From assembly GCF_014681765.1 (NCBI RefSeq), contig NZ_CP061498.1, positions 1,736,001 through 1,800,000 on the forward strand: a stretch of DNA of 64,000 nt, given 5' to 3'. The notes under the pieces were generated by a model that searched no databases, had not been told where the DNA came from, and saw only the letters and a program-made list of their open reading frames with translations. Shown one piece after another: positions 41,065 through 49,919 of the stretch; position 1 is the first letter of the stretch, and the number at the start of each line of letters is the position of its first letter. This stretch comes from Roseicitreum antarcticum (lineage in GTDB: Bacteria; Pseudomonadota; Alphaproteobacteria; Rhodobacterales; Rhodobacteraceae). The position numbers and the translations under genes are program-made.

Positions 41065-41446
41065 AGCGCACTGGAGCATGCGCTGATCAGCCGGTTCGGC
41101 ACGCTCGGCAAAGTGTCACAGGAGTTCCTTCTCAGGTCCGACAACGGATTGGTCTTTACAAGTCGGAAATACACTGCGCTGATCCGCAGCTATGGCCTGA
41201 ACCAGGAGTTCATCACGCCACATTGCCCGCAACAGAATGGCATGGTCGAGCGCGTGATCAGGACACTGAAGGAGCAGTGTGTTCATCGCCAACGCTTCGA
41301 CAGCATCCAGCATGCGACGCGCGCCATTGGCGACTGGATCCAGTTCTACAACTACGAGCGCCCACATCAAGCGCTCGCCATGAAAACCCCCGCCGCGACA
41401 TTCGAATTAGCGGCTTAACCTGTGCAGATTCCGCTGGGTCAATACA
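41065..41446 (+). pseudogene. Second, partial copy of the IS3-family OrfB (3' end)
   Basis: It matches the IS3 element at 26169-29671 from AGCGCACTGGAGC to the right end TGGGTCAATACA. It retains LLRSDNGLVFTSRKY and PQQNGMVERVIRTLK. It reads across the point where the first copy holds the IS21 insertion, proving the pre-insertion sequence. A few substitutions separate the copies (for example KQEF versus NQEF). Confidence 0.9.
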
Positions 41447-41550
41447 CGAATGGCATCCCGTTTGACCCGGATGAGGCATCTGTGTAAAACACCCTCCTTT
41501 CAGGAATGCACCCGGCGCTCTGACGTCGGGCCCAGCCGAAGGAAGGACCC

Positions 41551-42018
41551 ATGGCATTCACCCTGCGCCGCAACCACCTCCGCGATCTCGCTCCCTTGGC
41601 CTCGATGCTGCCGGAAGCGGAAATTTCGTTGCTCAATCCAAGTGCAAAAGTTCCGTTCGATGAGATTGAATGGCAACAAAAGTGGCTTGGAGACCCTGAG
41701 GATGTCTCCTTTTACCTTCGAGATGCAACAGGACGGGACGTGGGGTTCTTTGCTCTCAGGGAGGGAGTGGGGCCAGAGGTGCGGCACCTCACCTACGTCT
41801 ATATCTGCGAAGAGGCGCGCGGTGGTGCTGCTGCGGAGCTGACGGAGCACGTGGAGCAGGCTGCGCGGGCACTGGGCGCGCTGGTAGTGACCTTGAAGGT
41901 GGAACTCGATAATGCGCCGGCCTTCAATGCCTATCTCTCGGCCGGGTACGAAGAGCTCTCCCGTCGAAAGGGCATGGCCACAATGCGGCTGGACCTGGAG
42001 AAACGCCTCGCAGAATAG
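41551..42018 (+). CDS. GNAT family acetyltransferase
   Basis: A 155-residue protein with a GNAT-like fold: beta strands around RDVGFFALREG, TYVYICEEARGGAAAELTEHVEQAARA (pyrophosphate-loop region less canonical than usual) and the C-terminal LDNAPAFNAYLSAGYEELSR, the classic NxxAxxxYxxxGF-type motif. It is preceded by GAAGGACCC. It transfers acetyl from acetyl-CoA to an unknown acceptor. It lies in IS debris, so it is probably island cargo. Confidence 0.72.
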   Translation: MAFTLRRNHLRDLAPLASMLPEAEISLLNPSAKVPFDEIEWQQKWLGDPEDVSFYLRDATGRDVGFFALREGVGPEVRHLTYVYICEEARGGAAAELTEHVEQAARALGALVVTLKVELDNAPAFNAYLSAGYEELSRRKGMATMRLDLEKRLAE

Positions 42019-42294
42019 ACGTGTCGGAATGCCCGGGCGGCATCAAGCTGCTTACGGTCATTTGATGCGGCAGCCACGAACGTCGGCTGTGGACCTCATC
42101 CCATTGAAAAAACTCGCGCTCGATGGAGGGGCGCCGCGCTAATTCAATTATCACCAAAGCGGGCTTACTTAAGTTGAAGACTGCCCGCATCCGCTGATTT
42201 TATTAGTCCATTCAGCCACCAGCCAGTTCTTGCGATCATCACCTGGCCCGGCTATCTCATTACCCCGAAACCATACTGACCCGAGGATGCCAGA

Positions 42295-42714
42295 ATGACC
42301 GAAATCCGCCACGCCGAAGGCCCCGAGGATGCAGCAAGAGATCGCATTCTGGCGCTTCTCGACGGCCACTCCGAAGCGATCGGGAAATCATTCAAGTCCG
42401 AGACGGTGTTTTTTGAGGCGCATCAAGACGGTCTCTACCTTGGCGGTCTCTCGGCCCGTTTCGCGCTGGATCTGAAATGGGTGTTCGTCGAGCTTTTGGC
42501 GGTGGCCGAGGCAGGCCGCGGCAAGGGCATCGGTGGCCAGCTGATGGCGCGCATCGAGGAAGAGGCACGCTTGCGCGGGATGCAAGGGATCTGGCTCGAC
42601 ACATTTTCGTTTCAGGCGCCCGAATTCTATAAGCGACTGGGGTTCAGCGAATTTGGTCGGATCGACGGCTATCCTGAGGATGGGGCGCGGCACTTCTTAC
42701 TAAAGCGCCTCTGA
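42295..42714 (+). CDS. GNAT family acetyltransferase
   Basis: A 139-residue protein. The acetyl-CoA site is clear in [20 protein letters not shown], a textbook V/I-x-x-x-x-R/Q-G-x-G motif, followed by [26 protein letters not shown]. The C-terminus reads HFLLKRL. Small GNAT proteins of this sort often modify amino groups of antibiotics, polyamines or proteins; the substrate here is unknown. The 276-bp gap before it holds nothing recognised. Confidence 0.85.
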   Translation: MTEIRHAEGPEDAARDRILALLDGHSEAIGKSFKSETVFFEAHQDGLYLGGLSARFALDLKWVFVELLAVAEAGRGKGIGGQLMARIEEEARLRGMQGIWLDTFSFQAPEFYKRLGFSEFGRIDGYPEDGARHFLLKRL

Positions 42715-42777
42715 CTTTTACTGAGTGGGTGCATATGGTGGTTGATGTCTTCGCAGCTCATCTTATCGTCCTCAGCG

Positions 42778-43138
42778 CAATGTCAGCATCGCGTCGGTGC
42801 AGGTTGCATCCCGTCATCGCCGTGCAGACGGAATACTCTCTCTGGTCGCGCGGGGTCGAAGGCGAGGTCCTGCCCACCTGCCAGTTGGGTATCGGGTTCG
42901 TCCCGTATTCGCCGCTGGCGGCCGAGCACGGCGCGCGGAAGACGGTAGCGATCGACACCACCGATTTGAAGGCCCATCGCGCCGCGTCCAGCCTGGGCGC
43001 GAAAAAAGGGGGCGCGGTCGCTTGATCGACCGCACCAAAGGCGGCATGAACACCAAGCTTCATGCCATCTGCGACAGTCAGTGGCGGGCAGTCAAACCAG
43101 CCCTTCGTTGCGACGACACGATCTTGACTCTGTCGGGT
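42778..43138 (+). pseudogene. Chimeric debris: aldo/keto reductase fragment joined to IS5-family transposase fragment
   Basis: From 42778 to about 42920 the frame reads [20 protein letters not shown] and [10 protein letters not shown], a piece of an aldo/keto reductase. It then joins directly to [20 protein letters not shown] and, one frame over, [19 protein letters not shown], part of an IS5 (IS427-group) transposase. Neither gene is complete and no IS ends are visible. Confidence 0.75.
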
Positions 43139-43259
43139 TGCTGAAAAGCGAAACATGGCGTTGAAAGAAGAGCCCGAGTGTGAAACCGGTCTCGTACATG
43201 GTTGCATGGCATGCAAAGCAACCGGGCTGGCGCAGAGCTGACGGACGAAGGAAATCGTA

Positions 43260-44453
43260 TTGGAACTTATCGCACTGGGTGCCCGCCCTGACTGGGAAGA
43301 CAAGGCGCGCGAGGCGGGCTTTACCTTCGCCGAAATGCACGGCGAGCCCTATTGGGCCGAGGATACGGTCTATGCATTCTCTCTGACCGAAGTGGAGACC
43401 GGAATCGAAGACCCCTCCACGGAATTGCATGCCATGTGCCGCGAAGCCGTGGCACGGATTGTGGCATCGCAGGAGCTGATGGAGAAGCTGGCGATCCCCG
43501 CAGCACATCGTGATATTGTCGCGGCATCATGGGCGGGTGGCGATCCGGAACTTTATGGGCGGTTCGATCTGATTTACGATGGCGCTGGTCCGGCCAAGAT
43601 GATCGAATACAATGCTGACACCCCGACCTCTCTTTACGAAAGCGCCGCTTTCCAATGGCAATGGCTGGAAGACCAGATCGCGGCGGGGAAACTGGCTGCC
43701 AACAGTGATCAGTTCAATGGCATCCACGAGGCACTGGTAACACGTTTCGCGGATATTTTTGCGCCAGACACGGACGTTCATTTCACGTCCTTTGCGGCAT
43801 CGCCAGAAGACTACGCAACCACTGAAAGCATGGCGTGGGCTGCGCGAGAGGCGGGTCTGGGGGCGCATTACGTGCCGATAGACAAGATCGGCATCACGGA
43901 TCGTGGCCAGTTCTGCGATGCCGAAGGTCTGGTCATAGGTGCTTTGTTCAAGCTTTACCCTTGGGAAGACATGCTGCGCGACGATTTCGCGCAGCACATC
44001 GCAGATGCGCAATGCCGCTTTCTTGAACCGGCCTGGAAGGCGGTTGTATCCAACAAGGGGATGCTCGCCGTCCTGTGGGAGATGTTCGAAGGGCATCCGA
44101 ACCTGTTGCCCAGCTTTTTCGCCGAAGATTTCACCAAGGGCGGGGCGGCCGTGAACCGCGCCGCTGCGGCATTTGATCGGGGCATGGTACGCAAACCCCT
44201 CTTTTCGCGCGAAGGTTCCAGCATCAGCATCACGCGTGGTGACCAGATCATCGCTGCGGCACAGGATCAGGCCTATGTCGACCATCCGATCATCGTGCAG
44301 GCCTACCACGAAATGCCTGCCTTTGACGGCTTTCATCCGGTCATCGGCGCTTGGATCGTCGGCCAGACCTGCGTCGGGATGAGCATCCGCGAAGACCGTG
44401 CCCGGATCACGCAGGACCTGAGCCGGTTCAAGCCACATTTCATTCGCTCTTGA
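43260..44453 (+). CDS. Glutathionylspermidine synthase-like ATP-grasp protein (YgiC type)
   Basis: A 397-residue protein starting with TTG behind GAAGGAAAT; this start gives the family N-terminus (xELIALGARPDWEDKA). An in-frame stop at 43239 excludes a longer one. Conserved blocks are MHGEPYWAEDTVY, MIEYNADTPTSLYESAAFQW, LFKLYPWEDML, FLEPAWKAVVSNKG, RKPLFSREGSSI and MSIREDRARITQDLSRF, matching the C-terminal synthetase domain of Gsp. YgiC-like proteins are predicted peptide/polyamine ligases of unproven substrate. The next gene is a YgiB-like lipoprotein, the partner in enterobacteria. Confidence 0.87.
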   Translation: MELIALGARPDWEDKAREAGFTFAEMHGEPYWAEDTVYAFSLTEVETGIEDPSTELHAMCREAVARIVASQELMEKLAIPAAHRDIVAASWAGGDPELYGRFDLIYDGAGPAKMIEYNADTPTSLYESAAFQWQWLEDQIAAGKLAANSDQFNGIHEALVTRFADIFAPDTDVHFTSFAASPEDYATTESMAWAAREAGLGAHYVPIDKIGITDRGQFCDAEGLVIGALFKLYPWEDMLRDDFAQHIADAQCRFLEPAWKAVVSNKGMLAVLWEMFEGHPNLLPSFFAEDFTKGGAAVNRAAAAFDRGMVRKPLFSREGSSISITRGDQIIAAAQDQAYVDHPIIVQAYHEMPAFDGFHPVIGAWIVGQTCVGMSIREDRARITQDLSRFKPHFIRS

Positions 44454-44535
44454 CGCGCACACCGCATCTTGCGCGTCCCGGTTCGCAAAGCCTCCGCGAC
44501 GCGCTATATAACTTTGACTACAAGGGAGTATTTCG

Positions 44536-45141
44536 ATGACCATAGCTTCACCACGCAAGCTGCGTTCCCGCAATGTCCGTGTCGCCCTGCTTGGCGCTGC
44601 GGCTTTCGGCGTGGCTGGCTGTGTTCCCGAAGACGTCGCCACGCAGGTCTTCCCTACGCTTGCCGAATGCAGGGCAGCCGCGCAGGATCTCACGGGCGCA
44701 TACAGCGTGCAAGATTGCGACAATGCGTTTGCCTTAGCAGAAGTGGCGCATAACGAAACCGCGCCGCGCTATGACGAACTGGCGCTGTGTGAAGAACAGC
44801 ACGGGGGCGAATGCACCGTCGATCCGGCTGCGGCATCATCTGGTGGCGGCAGCATCTTCATGCCGGTGATGATGGGCTACATGATGGGGTCGATGATGAA
44901 CAACGGGCGCGCCACGATGGCGGCACAACCGCTTTACCGCACCGCGTCGGGCACCTATTCGACACCGTCAGGCGCGACCAATCTCAACGCCAATCGCGGT
45001 GCTGTCGGCCTTGCACCGACGAACTTCCGCGCCGCCGCCCCGGCATCGGCGGCGCAGCCGATGACCCGGGCAAACGTGCGTGCGTCTGGTGGCTTTGGCG
45101 CAGGGCGTACCGGTGGCGCGGCACGCGGATTTGGTGGCTGA
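44536..45141 (+). CDS. YgiB-like (DUF1190) lipoprotein
   Basis: A 201-residue protein with a long N-terminal signal (VRVALLGAAAFGVAGC) and a lipobox Cys. It has conserved DUF1190 features: FPTLAECRAAAQD, YSVQDCDNAFALAEVAHNET, RYDELALCEEQHGGEC, then a Met/Gly-rich SIFMPVMMGYMMGSMM and a tail rich in Ser, Ala and Gly. It is 82 bp after the YgiC-like gene. In other bacteria this pair occurs with DUF350 membrane proteins; none is here. Confidence 0.8.
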   Translation: MTIASPRKLRSRNVRVALLGAAAFGVAGCVPEDVATQVFPTLAECRAAAQDLTGAYSVQDCDNAFALAEVAHNETAPRYDELALCEEQHGGECTVDPAAASSGGGSIFMPVMMGYMMGSMMNNGRATMAAQPLYRTASGTYSTPSGATNLNANRGAVGLAPTNFRAAAPASAAQPMTRANVRASGGFGAGRTGGAARGFGG

Positions 45142-45555
45142 CACGGCTTGGCGCGTGTGAGTTCACAGAATAAAAACGGCGCCAGCGCGATTTCACGCCC
45201 AGCATTGCGTAGTATTGCCTTGTAAATGGATGCTCTTATACGTTCGACGTCAACGAACGGGTCGCGCGAAAACGCCATGAACCGGCGTGACCGACAACAA
45301 GATTGCAGCAAATGGAATCGACACGAGAATCGACGCCATGATGAAAAACGCAGAAATGTCAGCATCGCCCAACTTCAGCCCTTGGGCCCCGCCGATCCCC
45401 AAGTTCTTAACTATCATATTGACCAAAAGTACCTTGCTTCGGTCTTCATTGGTCGTTGTACTGGACTCTGTTGATGGCATGGATGCCCCTCCCGACGGCA
45501 TCGCAATGTGCCATTGTGGTGAACATTAAAGCCATCACAAAAGGAAGGAGCATGC
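45142..45555. other. Debris region between the ygiB-like gene and the IS110 fragment
   Basis: 414 bp without a supported gene. A minus-strand frame at 45250-45501 contains a hydrophobic segment (ADISAFFIMASILVSIPFAA) that could be a remnant of a membrane protein, but I recognise no family. The final 40 bp (AAGGAAGGAG before ATG 45556) are the leader of the IS110 fragment. Confidence 0.35.
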
Positions 45556-45744
45556 ATGTCCGAAGTTACTCTCATCGGTATCGACTTGGCAAAGCGCGTT
45601 TTCCATGCACGGCGCGCGCAGTGACGGTTCGGTCTTGTTTCGCAAGAAACTGTCGCGGGACCAATTGCTCGCATTCGTTGCACAGCAGCCCAAATGCCTG
45701 ATCGCCATGGAAGCGTGTGCGACGGCGCATGGCTGGGGTAGGGT
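45556..45744 (+). pseudogene. IS110-family transposase, N-terminal fragment
   Basis: It begins MSEVTLIGIDLAKRVFH with the first DEDD-type Asp. After a frameshift near 45608 it reads GARSDGSVLFRKKLSRDQLL and PKCLIAMEACATAHGW, typical of IS110/IS1111 transposases. It ends where the IS256 element begins. The rest of the gene is not found on the other side, so truncation preceded or accompanied that insertion. Confidence 0.85.
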
Positions 45745-47077
45745 GGGAGTGTCATGAACTCTGTGTATCTGGCCCGGTCCATGCGGGTTTCAGATACAGT
45801 CACGCGTTGAAGCGTTCGTCGAACATGATAGCGAATTGGTTTCGGGCCGCAAACCATTCCCGGACATTCCGCCCACCTTTCTCGAAATTGCGGATCGCCA
45901 GATAGATCAGCTTGGTCGCAGCCTCCTCGGTCGGGAACGAACCACGGGTCTTGATCGATTTGCGGATCACACGGTTCAGGCTTTCGATGGCGTTCGTGGT
46001 GTAGATGATCTTGCGGATCGCCGGATCGAAGGCAAAGAACGGGATCACCTCCTGCCATGCCCGCCGCCATGCCGGAGCGATGGAGGCGTATTTCTCGGCC
46101 CATTTTTCCTCGAAAGCATCCAGTTCGGCGGCAGCCTGATCGGCGGTTGGAGCGCCGTAAATCAGGCGCAGATCGGCGGCGACTGCCTTGCGATCCTTCC
46201 AGGCGCAGAAATTCAGGGAATGGCGCACCAGATGAACGATGCACGTCTGGACTGTGGCATCGGGAAAGGCGGCGGTGATCGCTTCCGGGAAGCCTTTGAG
46301 GCCATCCACGACGGCAATCAGGATATCCTGGACACCCCGGTTCTTGAGTTCGTTCATCACCGACAGCCAGAATTTGGCCCCTTCGTTCTCGGCAATCCAC
46401 AGGCCCAGAACCTCGCGAACACCGTCCCGTGAGACGCCCAGGGCAACATACACGGCCTTGTTCTTCACCATGCGGCTATCAGCATCGCGGATCTTCACCC
46501 GGAGCGCGTCGAAAATGACGATGGGATACATTCGGTCCAGCGCCCGGGACTGCCATTCCCGGACCTCGTCCAGCACGGCGTCGGTGACGCGGCTGATCAG
46601 GTCAGGCGAGACCTGAAGGCCATAGACGTCCTCGAGATGGGCGCGGATATCACGCACCGTCAGACCGGCGGCGTAGAGCCCGATGATCTTGTCGTCCATC
46701 CCATCGATCCGGGTCTGGCCCTTCTTCACCAGTTCAGGCTCGAAGCTGCCGTCCCGGTCACGCGGCACGGCAATCGGCAGTTCGCCGTCTTGGCCTTTTA
46801 GTCTCTTGGCGGATGAGCCGTTGCGGCGGTTAACCTGATCGGGCGGCGCCTCCTTGCCGTCCTCATAGCCCAGGTGCGCGGTCAGTTCGGCGCCCAGCAT
46901 CCGCTCCATCAGCTTGATCTTCAGCTCTTTCATCAAGCCGTTATTGCCAAGCAAATCTTCAGGCCGCTCGCAGCCCTTCAGAAGTTCGTCCAGCAGTTCC
47001 TTGGAAATCGTCATCGTCCTTGCTCCTCTCAGGAAGCATGGACCAGATCCCAGTTACACAGAAGATCGGACACTCTC
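45745..47077 (-). mobile_element. IS256-family element, intact
   Basis: A 1333-bp element. Its left end GGGAGTGTCATGAACTCTGT matches the reverse complement of the right end, GAGAGTGTCCGATCTTCTGT. It is flanked by the 8-bp direct repeat GGTAGGGT (45737-45744 and 47078-47085), the target-duplication length expected for IS256. The transposase frame is complete, so this is the youngest and probably still active element here. Confidence 0.93.
45800..47014 (-). CDS. IS256-family transposase
   Basis: A 404-residue Mutator-type transposase. It starts MTISKELLDELLKGCERPED. The DDE residues lie in YPIVIFDALRVKIRD (Asp), ILIAVVDGLKGFPEAI (Asp) and IIYTTNAIESLNRVIRK (Glu). The zinc-like or regulatory N-terminus includes HLGYEDGKEAP. 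No frameshift or stop interrupts it. The start lies behind GAGGAGCAAGGACG on the minus strand. Confidence 0.95.
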   Translation of the reverse strand: MTISKELLDELLKGCERPEDLLGNNGLMKELKIKLMERMLGAELTAHLGYEDGKEAPPDQVNRRNGSSAKRLKGQDGELPIAVPRDRDGSFEPELVKKGQTRIDGMDDKIIGLYAAGLTVRDIRAHLEDVYGLQVSPDLISRVTDAVLDEVREWQSRALDRMYPIVIFDALRVKIRDADSRMVKNKAVYVALGVSRDGVREVLGLWIAENEGAKFWLSVMNELKNRGVQDILIAVVDGLKGFPEAITAAFPDATVQTCIVHLVRHSLNFCAWKDRKAVAADLRLIYGAPTADQAAAELDAFEEKWAEKYASIAPAWRRAWQEVIPFFAFDPAIRKIIYTTNAIESLNRVIRKSIKTRGSFPTEEAATKLIYLAIRNFEKGGRNVREWFAARNQFAIMFDERFNA

Positions 47078-47083
47078 GGTAGG

Positions 47084-47257
47084 GTGACCGAAGCGAACAT
47101 CGCATCAAAGCGCATGCCGCGCATCACCGGAGCAAAGATCGCTCGGTTCGCCCAGCAATATGGCGTCCTGGTCATCATCGGTGTCCTGATCGTCGTGCTG
47201 AGCTTCGCGTCCGAGAACTTCCTCACGGCACGCAACCTCCTCAACCAGAGCGCGCCG
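47084..47257 (+). pseudogene. RbsC-type ABC permease, N-terminal fragment
   Basis: From GTG 47084 the frame reads KIARFAQQYGVLVIIGVLIV, VLSFASENFLTARNLLNQ, the first membrane helix and following loop of ribose/sugar-type permeases. It ends at the 3' end of dinB (47258). Its sequence differs from both intact permeases at 51428 and 52442, so it is from another transporter. The junction with dinB marks the right edge of the island. Confidence 0.75.
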
Positions 47258-48379
47258 CTACCAGAAGGACAACTGCCGATCAGATTCCTGCACTCCTGCC
47301 CCAGAGTCGAGCGCGGAGATCGTCACACCCAGCAGACGTATGCCAAGCCCGGTTGGAAACAGAGGGGCCAGAAGCGCCAGCGCCGCTTGAACCAGCGCAT
47401 CTTCGGATGCGAACGGCGCGGTTTGTGTCCGGCTGCGCGTTATCTGGCGGAAATCGGCGTATTTGACCTTCAGCGTAACGGTCCGGCCGTGCAGCACGCG
47501 GGCGTTTCCCTGTTGCCAGACCTTGGCCGCAAGGCGGATGACATGATCCCGCGCGGCGTCATGTGTCAGGATGTCGACGGCAAAGGTATCCTCAGTCCCT
47601 ATGGACTTTCGCCTGCGATGCGGCTGAACCGGGCGGTTGTCGATGCCGCGCGCGATATCATAGTACCAGCGCCCCGATTTGCCGAAATGGGCGCGCAGAA
47701 AGGCTGCTTCCTTCGCACGCAGGTCAGCGCCGGTCTGAATACCGAGACGTTCCATCCGCGCCGCCGTCGCGGGCCCCACGCCATGGAACTTCGCCACGGG
47801 CAAGGCCGCGACGAAATCGGCGCCGCGCCTGGGCGGAATCACAGCCTGCCCGTCGGGCTTGTTGATATCGCTCGCGATCTTGGCAAGGAATTTACAATAG
47901 GAGATCCCGGCCGATGCTGACAGCCCAGTTTCCGTGCGGATGCGCGCGCGGACTTGGCGGGCCACATCAGTGGCCAGCGTCACGCCCTGCCGGTTCTCGC
48001 TGACATCGAGATAGGCTTCGTCAAGCGACAAGGGCTCGATCAGATCGGTGAACTCAGCAAAGATCGCACGGATCTGGGCCGACACGGCGCGATAGACCTC
48101 GAACCGGGGGCGCACGAAGATCAAATCGGGGCATTTGCGCCGCGCGGTGACGGACGGCATGGCCGAGCGGACACCGAAAACACGCGCCTCGTAGCTGGCG
48201 GCCGCCACCACCCCACGCGCAGCCGAACCGCCCACGGCGACGGGTTTGCCGCGCAAATCCGGGTTGTCGCGCTGCTCGACCGAGGCATAGAAGGCATCCA
48301 TATCGACATGAATGATCTTGCGCGCGGGTGAAGGCTCTGCCGTGTCACACGGGGCCGTGTGGGCTGTGTGATCAATCAT
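47258..48379 (-). CDS. dinB: DNA polymerase IV (Y family)
   Basis: The ATG at 48379 gives 373 residues. Y-family motifs are present: IIHVDMDAFYASVEQRDNP with the metal Asp, VAAASYEARVFGVRSAMP, and PLSLDEAYLDVSE with the catalytic Asp-Glu. A helix-hairpin region (FHGVGPATAARMERLGI) and a little-finger domain follow. The C-terminus ends ESDRQLSFW, close to the beta-clamp-binding motif QLSLF. It performs error-prone translesion synthesis. The 3' end abuts island debris, but the gene seems intact. Confidence 0.93.
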   Translation of the reverse strand: MIDHTAHTAPCDTAEPSPARKIIHVDMDAFYASVEQRDNPDLRGKPVAVGGSAARGVVAAASYEARVFGVRSAMPSVTARRKCPDLIFVRPRFEVYRAVSAQIRAIFAEFTDLIEPLSLDEAYLDVSENRQGVTLATDVARQVRARIRTETGLSASAGISYCKFLAKIASDINKPDGQAVIPPRRGADFVAALPVAKFHGVGPATAARMERLGIQTGADLRAKEAAFLRAHFGKSGRWYYDIARGIDNRPVQPHRRRKSIGTEDTFAVDILTHDAARDHVIRLAAKVWQQGNARVLHGRTVTLKVKYADFRQITRSRTQTAPFASEDALVQAALALLAPLFPTGLGIRLLGVTISALDSGAGVQESDRQLSFW

Positions 48380-48748
48380 GACGCGGATGCGGCACGCGGG
48401 ATGGCAACACGAACCCCGAGGGCAGTGTTCCGGACGGGGCCACAATCGGCACGTATGGCACTGGCATCAGCACGCACAAGATGTAGCCCCCAACAATCCG
48501 GACGAATGGTGAACAAACGTACCACATGCTTGGTTCGTGCGAAACCACGTTTGCGGCATCGTGCATTCCGTTTCAGATGCTGGACGCCAGTGGACCGGCG
48601 CGCCACAACTTTGGCGCATATCGCAGCCGCCCCGCATGAGGCCGCTGGACTGGTGCTTTTAGCGCAGGAAACGGGTCGCGCAGGCAGGTTCGCGCGTGGC
48701 ACCTTGTGGCCAGCAAGCCGCCCAAAGGGCCGCGCCGGAGGAATGGAA
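48380..48748. other. Intergenic region between dinB and the EamA transporter
   Basis: 369 bp between two divergent genes with no supported frame. It should hold both promoters; I see no clear LexA-type box (GTTC-N7-GTTC) for dinB. The ribosome site GGAGG precedes the transporter start. Confidence 0.4.
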
Positions 48749-49702
48749 ATGTCGTCACCATCTGCACCCCAACGTTTCATGACATCGCTGGAATGGAACA
48801 TGCTGATCGCCCTCGCGACCGTGTGGGGCGGATCGTTCTTTTTCAACAGCATCGCCGTGCGCGAGCTTCCGGTTCTGACCGTCGTGGTGTCGCGCGTGGC
48901 ACTGGCTGCGATCTTGCTTTTGGCCATCTTACGACTGCGCGGTGAACGAATGCCGCGCGACCGGCGTGTCTGGGCGGCATTCTTCGGCATGGGCCTTTTG
49001 AACAACGCCATTCCCTTCGCGCTGATCGTTTGGGGGCAGCAACATATCGCGTCGGGCGTAGCCTCGATCCTGAATGCCGCTACACCGCTGTGTACCGTCA
49101 CCCTTGCGCATTTTTTGACCCGTGACGAACGCATGACGAGCGGGAAACTCACCGGGGTCCTGATAGGCTTTGCCGGGGTCGCGGTGATGATAGGCGCAGG
49201 CGCATTTCGGGATCTGGGCGTGAATGTCATGGCGCAGGTCATGTGCGTTGTCGCCGCAGTATCCTATGCCTGCGCGGGGATCTACGGGCGCAGGTTCCGC
49301 GCGATGGGGATCAGTCCGATGAGCACGGCAACCGGGCAGGTCGTTGCGTCCAGCCTGATCCTCTTGCCGCTGATGCTGGTGGTTGACCAGCCCTGGACCC
49401 TGCCCGCACCCAGCCTGAGCGCTTTCGGCGCGTTGATCGGCGTGGCAGCTGTGTCGACCGCCTTTGCCTACGTTCTGTATTTCCGCATACTTGCCACAGC
49501 GGGGGCGACGAACCTGCTGTTGGTGACGTTTCTGGTTCCGGTCAGCGCGATCTTGCTTGGCACGCTGTTGCTTGGCGAAGTGCTGCTGCCCCGGCATATC
49601 ACAGGTATGGCATTGATCGGCGTCGGCCTCGCCGCGATCGACGGGCGCGCCTGGAAAGCCCTCCGGTCAATTACCGCACCGGGAAAAGGCAAAGCGCGCT
49701 GA
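48749..49702 (+). CDS. EamA/DMT family transporter
   Basis: I chose the ATG at 48749 because GGAGG is 7 bases upstream; the ATG at 48743 is too close. The 317-residue protein has ten hydrophobic helices in two EamA halves, with WNMLIALATVWGGSFFFNSI at the start of the first and FGALIGVAAVSTAFAYVLYF in the second. The family exports metabolites, often amino acids or nucleosides. The substrate is unknown. It converges on the sugar transporter operon. Confidence 0.87.
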   Translation: MSSPSAPQRFMTSLEWNMLIALATVWGGSFFFNSIAVRELPVLTVVVSRVALAAILLLAILRLRGERMPRDRRVWAAFFGMGLLNNAIPFALIVWGQQHIASGVASILNAATPLCTVTLAHFLTRDERMTSGKLTGVLIGFAGVAVMIGAGAFRDLGVNVMAQVMCVVAAVSYACAGIYGRRFRAMGISPMSTATGQVVASSLILLPLMLVVDQPWTLPAPSLSAFGALIGVAAVSTAFAYVLYFRILATAGATNLLLVTFLVPVSAILLGTLLLGEVLLPRHITGMALIGVGLAAIDGRAWKALRSITAPGKGKAR

Positions 49703-49774
49703 GCGGTACGAGACGATTCTGTCGCGACATCAAAACCCGCCGAAAAGTGCGCTCGCCAAAGCAAAAGCCCGACG

Positions 49775-49803
49775 GCGGGTAGCACATTCCTGCCGCTACC
49801 CGC
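49775..49803. terminator. Hairpin between convergent genes
   Basis: GCGGGTAGC (49775-49783) pairs with GCTACCCGC (49795-49803) in the gap between the EamA gene and the leftward ABC operon. It is a probable shared terminator without a long T-run. Confidence 0.5.
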
Positions 49804-49919
49804 TGATAAGGTCGCGGGGTGACCGCCCCAACGCCCATGGCTTTGCGCGAACGCCCCCGTATCATATGGCCGGTTAACTGGTTGAAACCCGACGCGCCCC
49901 CAGACATGGTCGGCACGCG

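Noticed and set aside
48380-48748. A LexA box for dinB
   Set aside because: No GTTC-N7-GTTC-like site is present in the region upstream of dinB.
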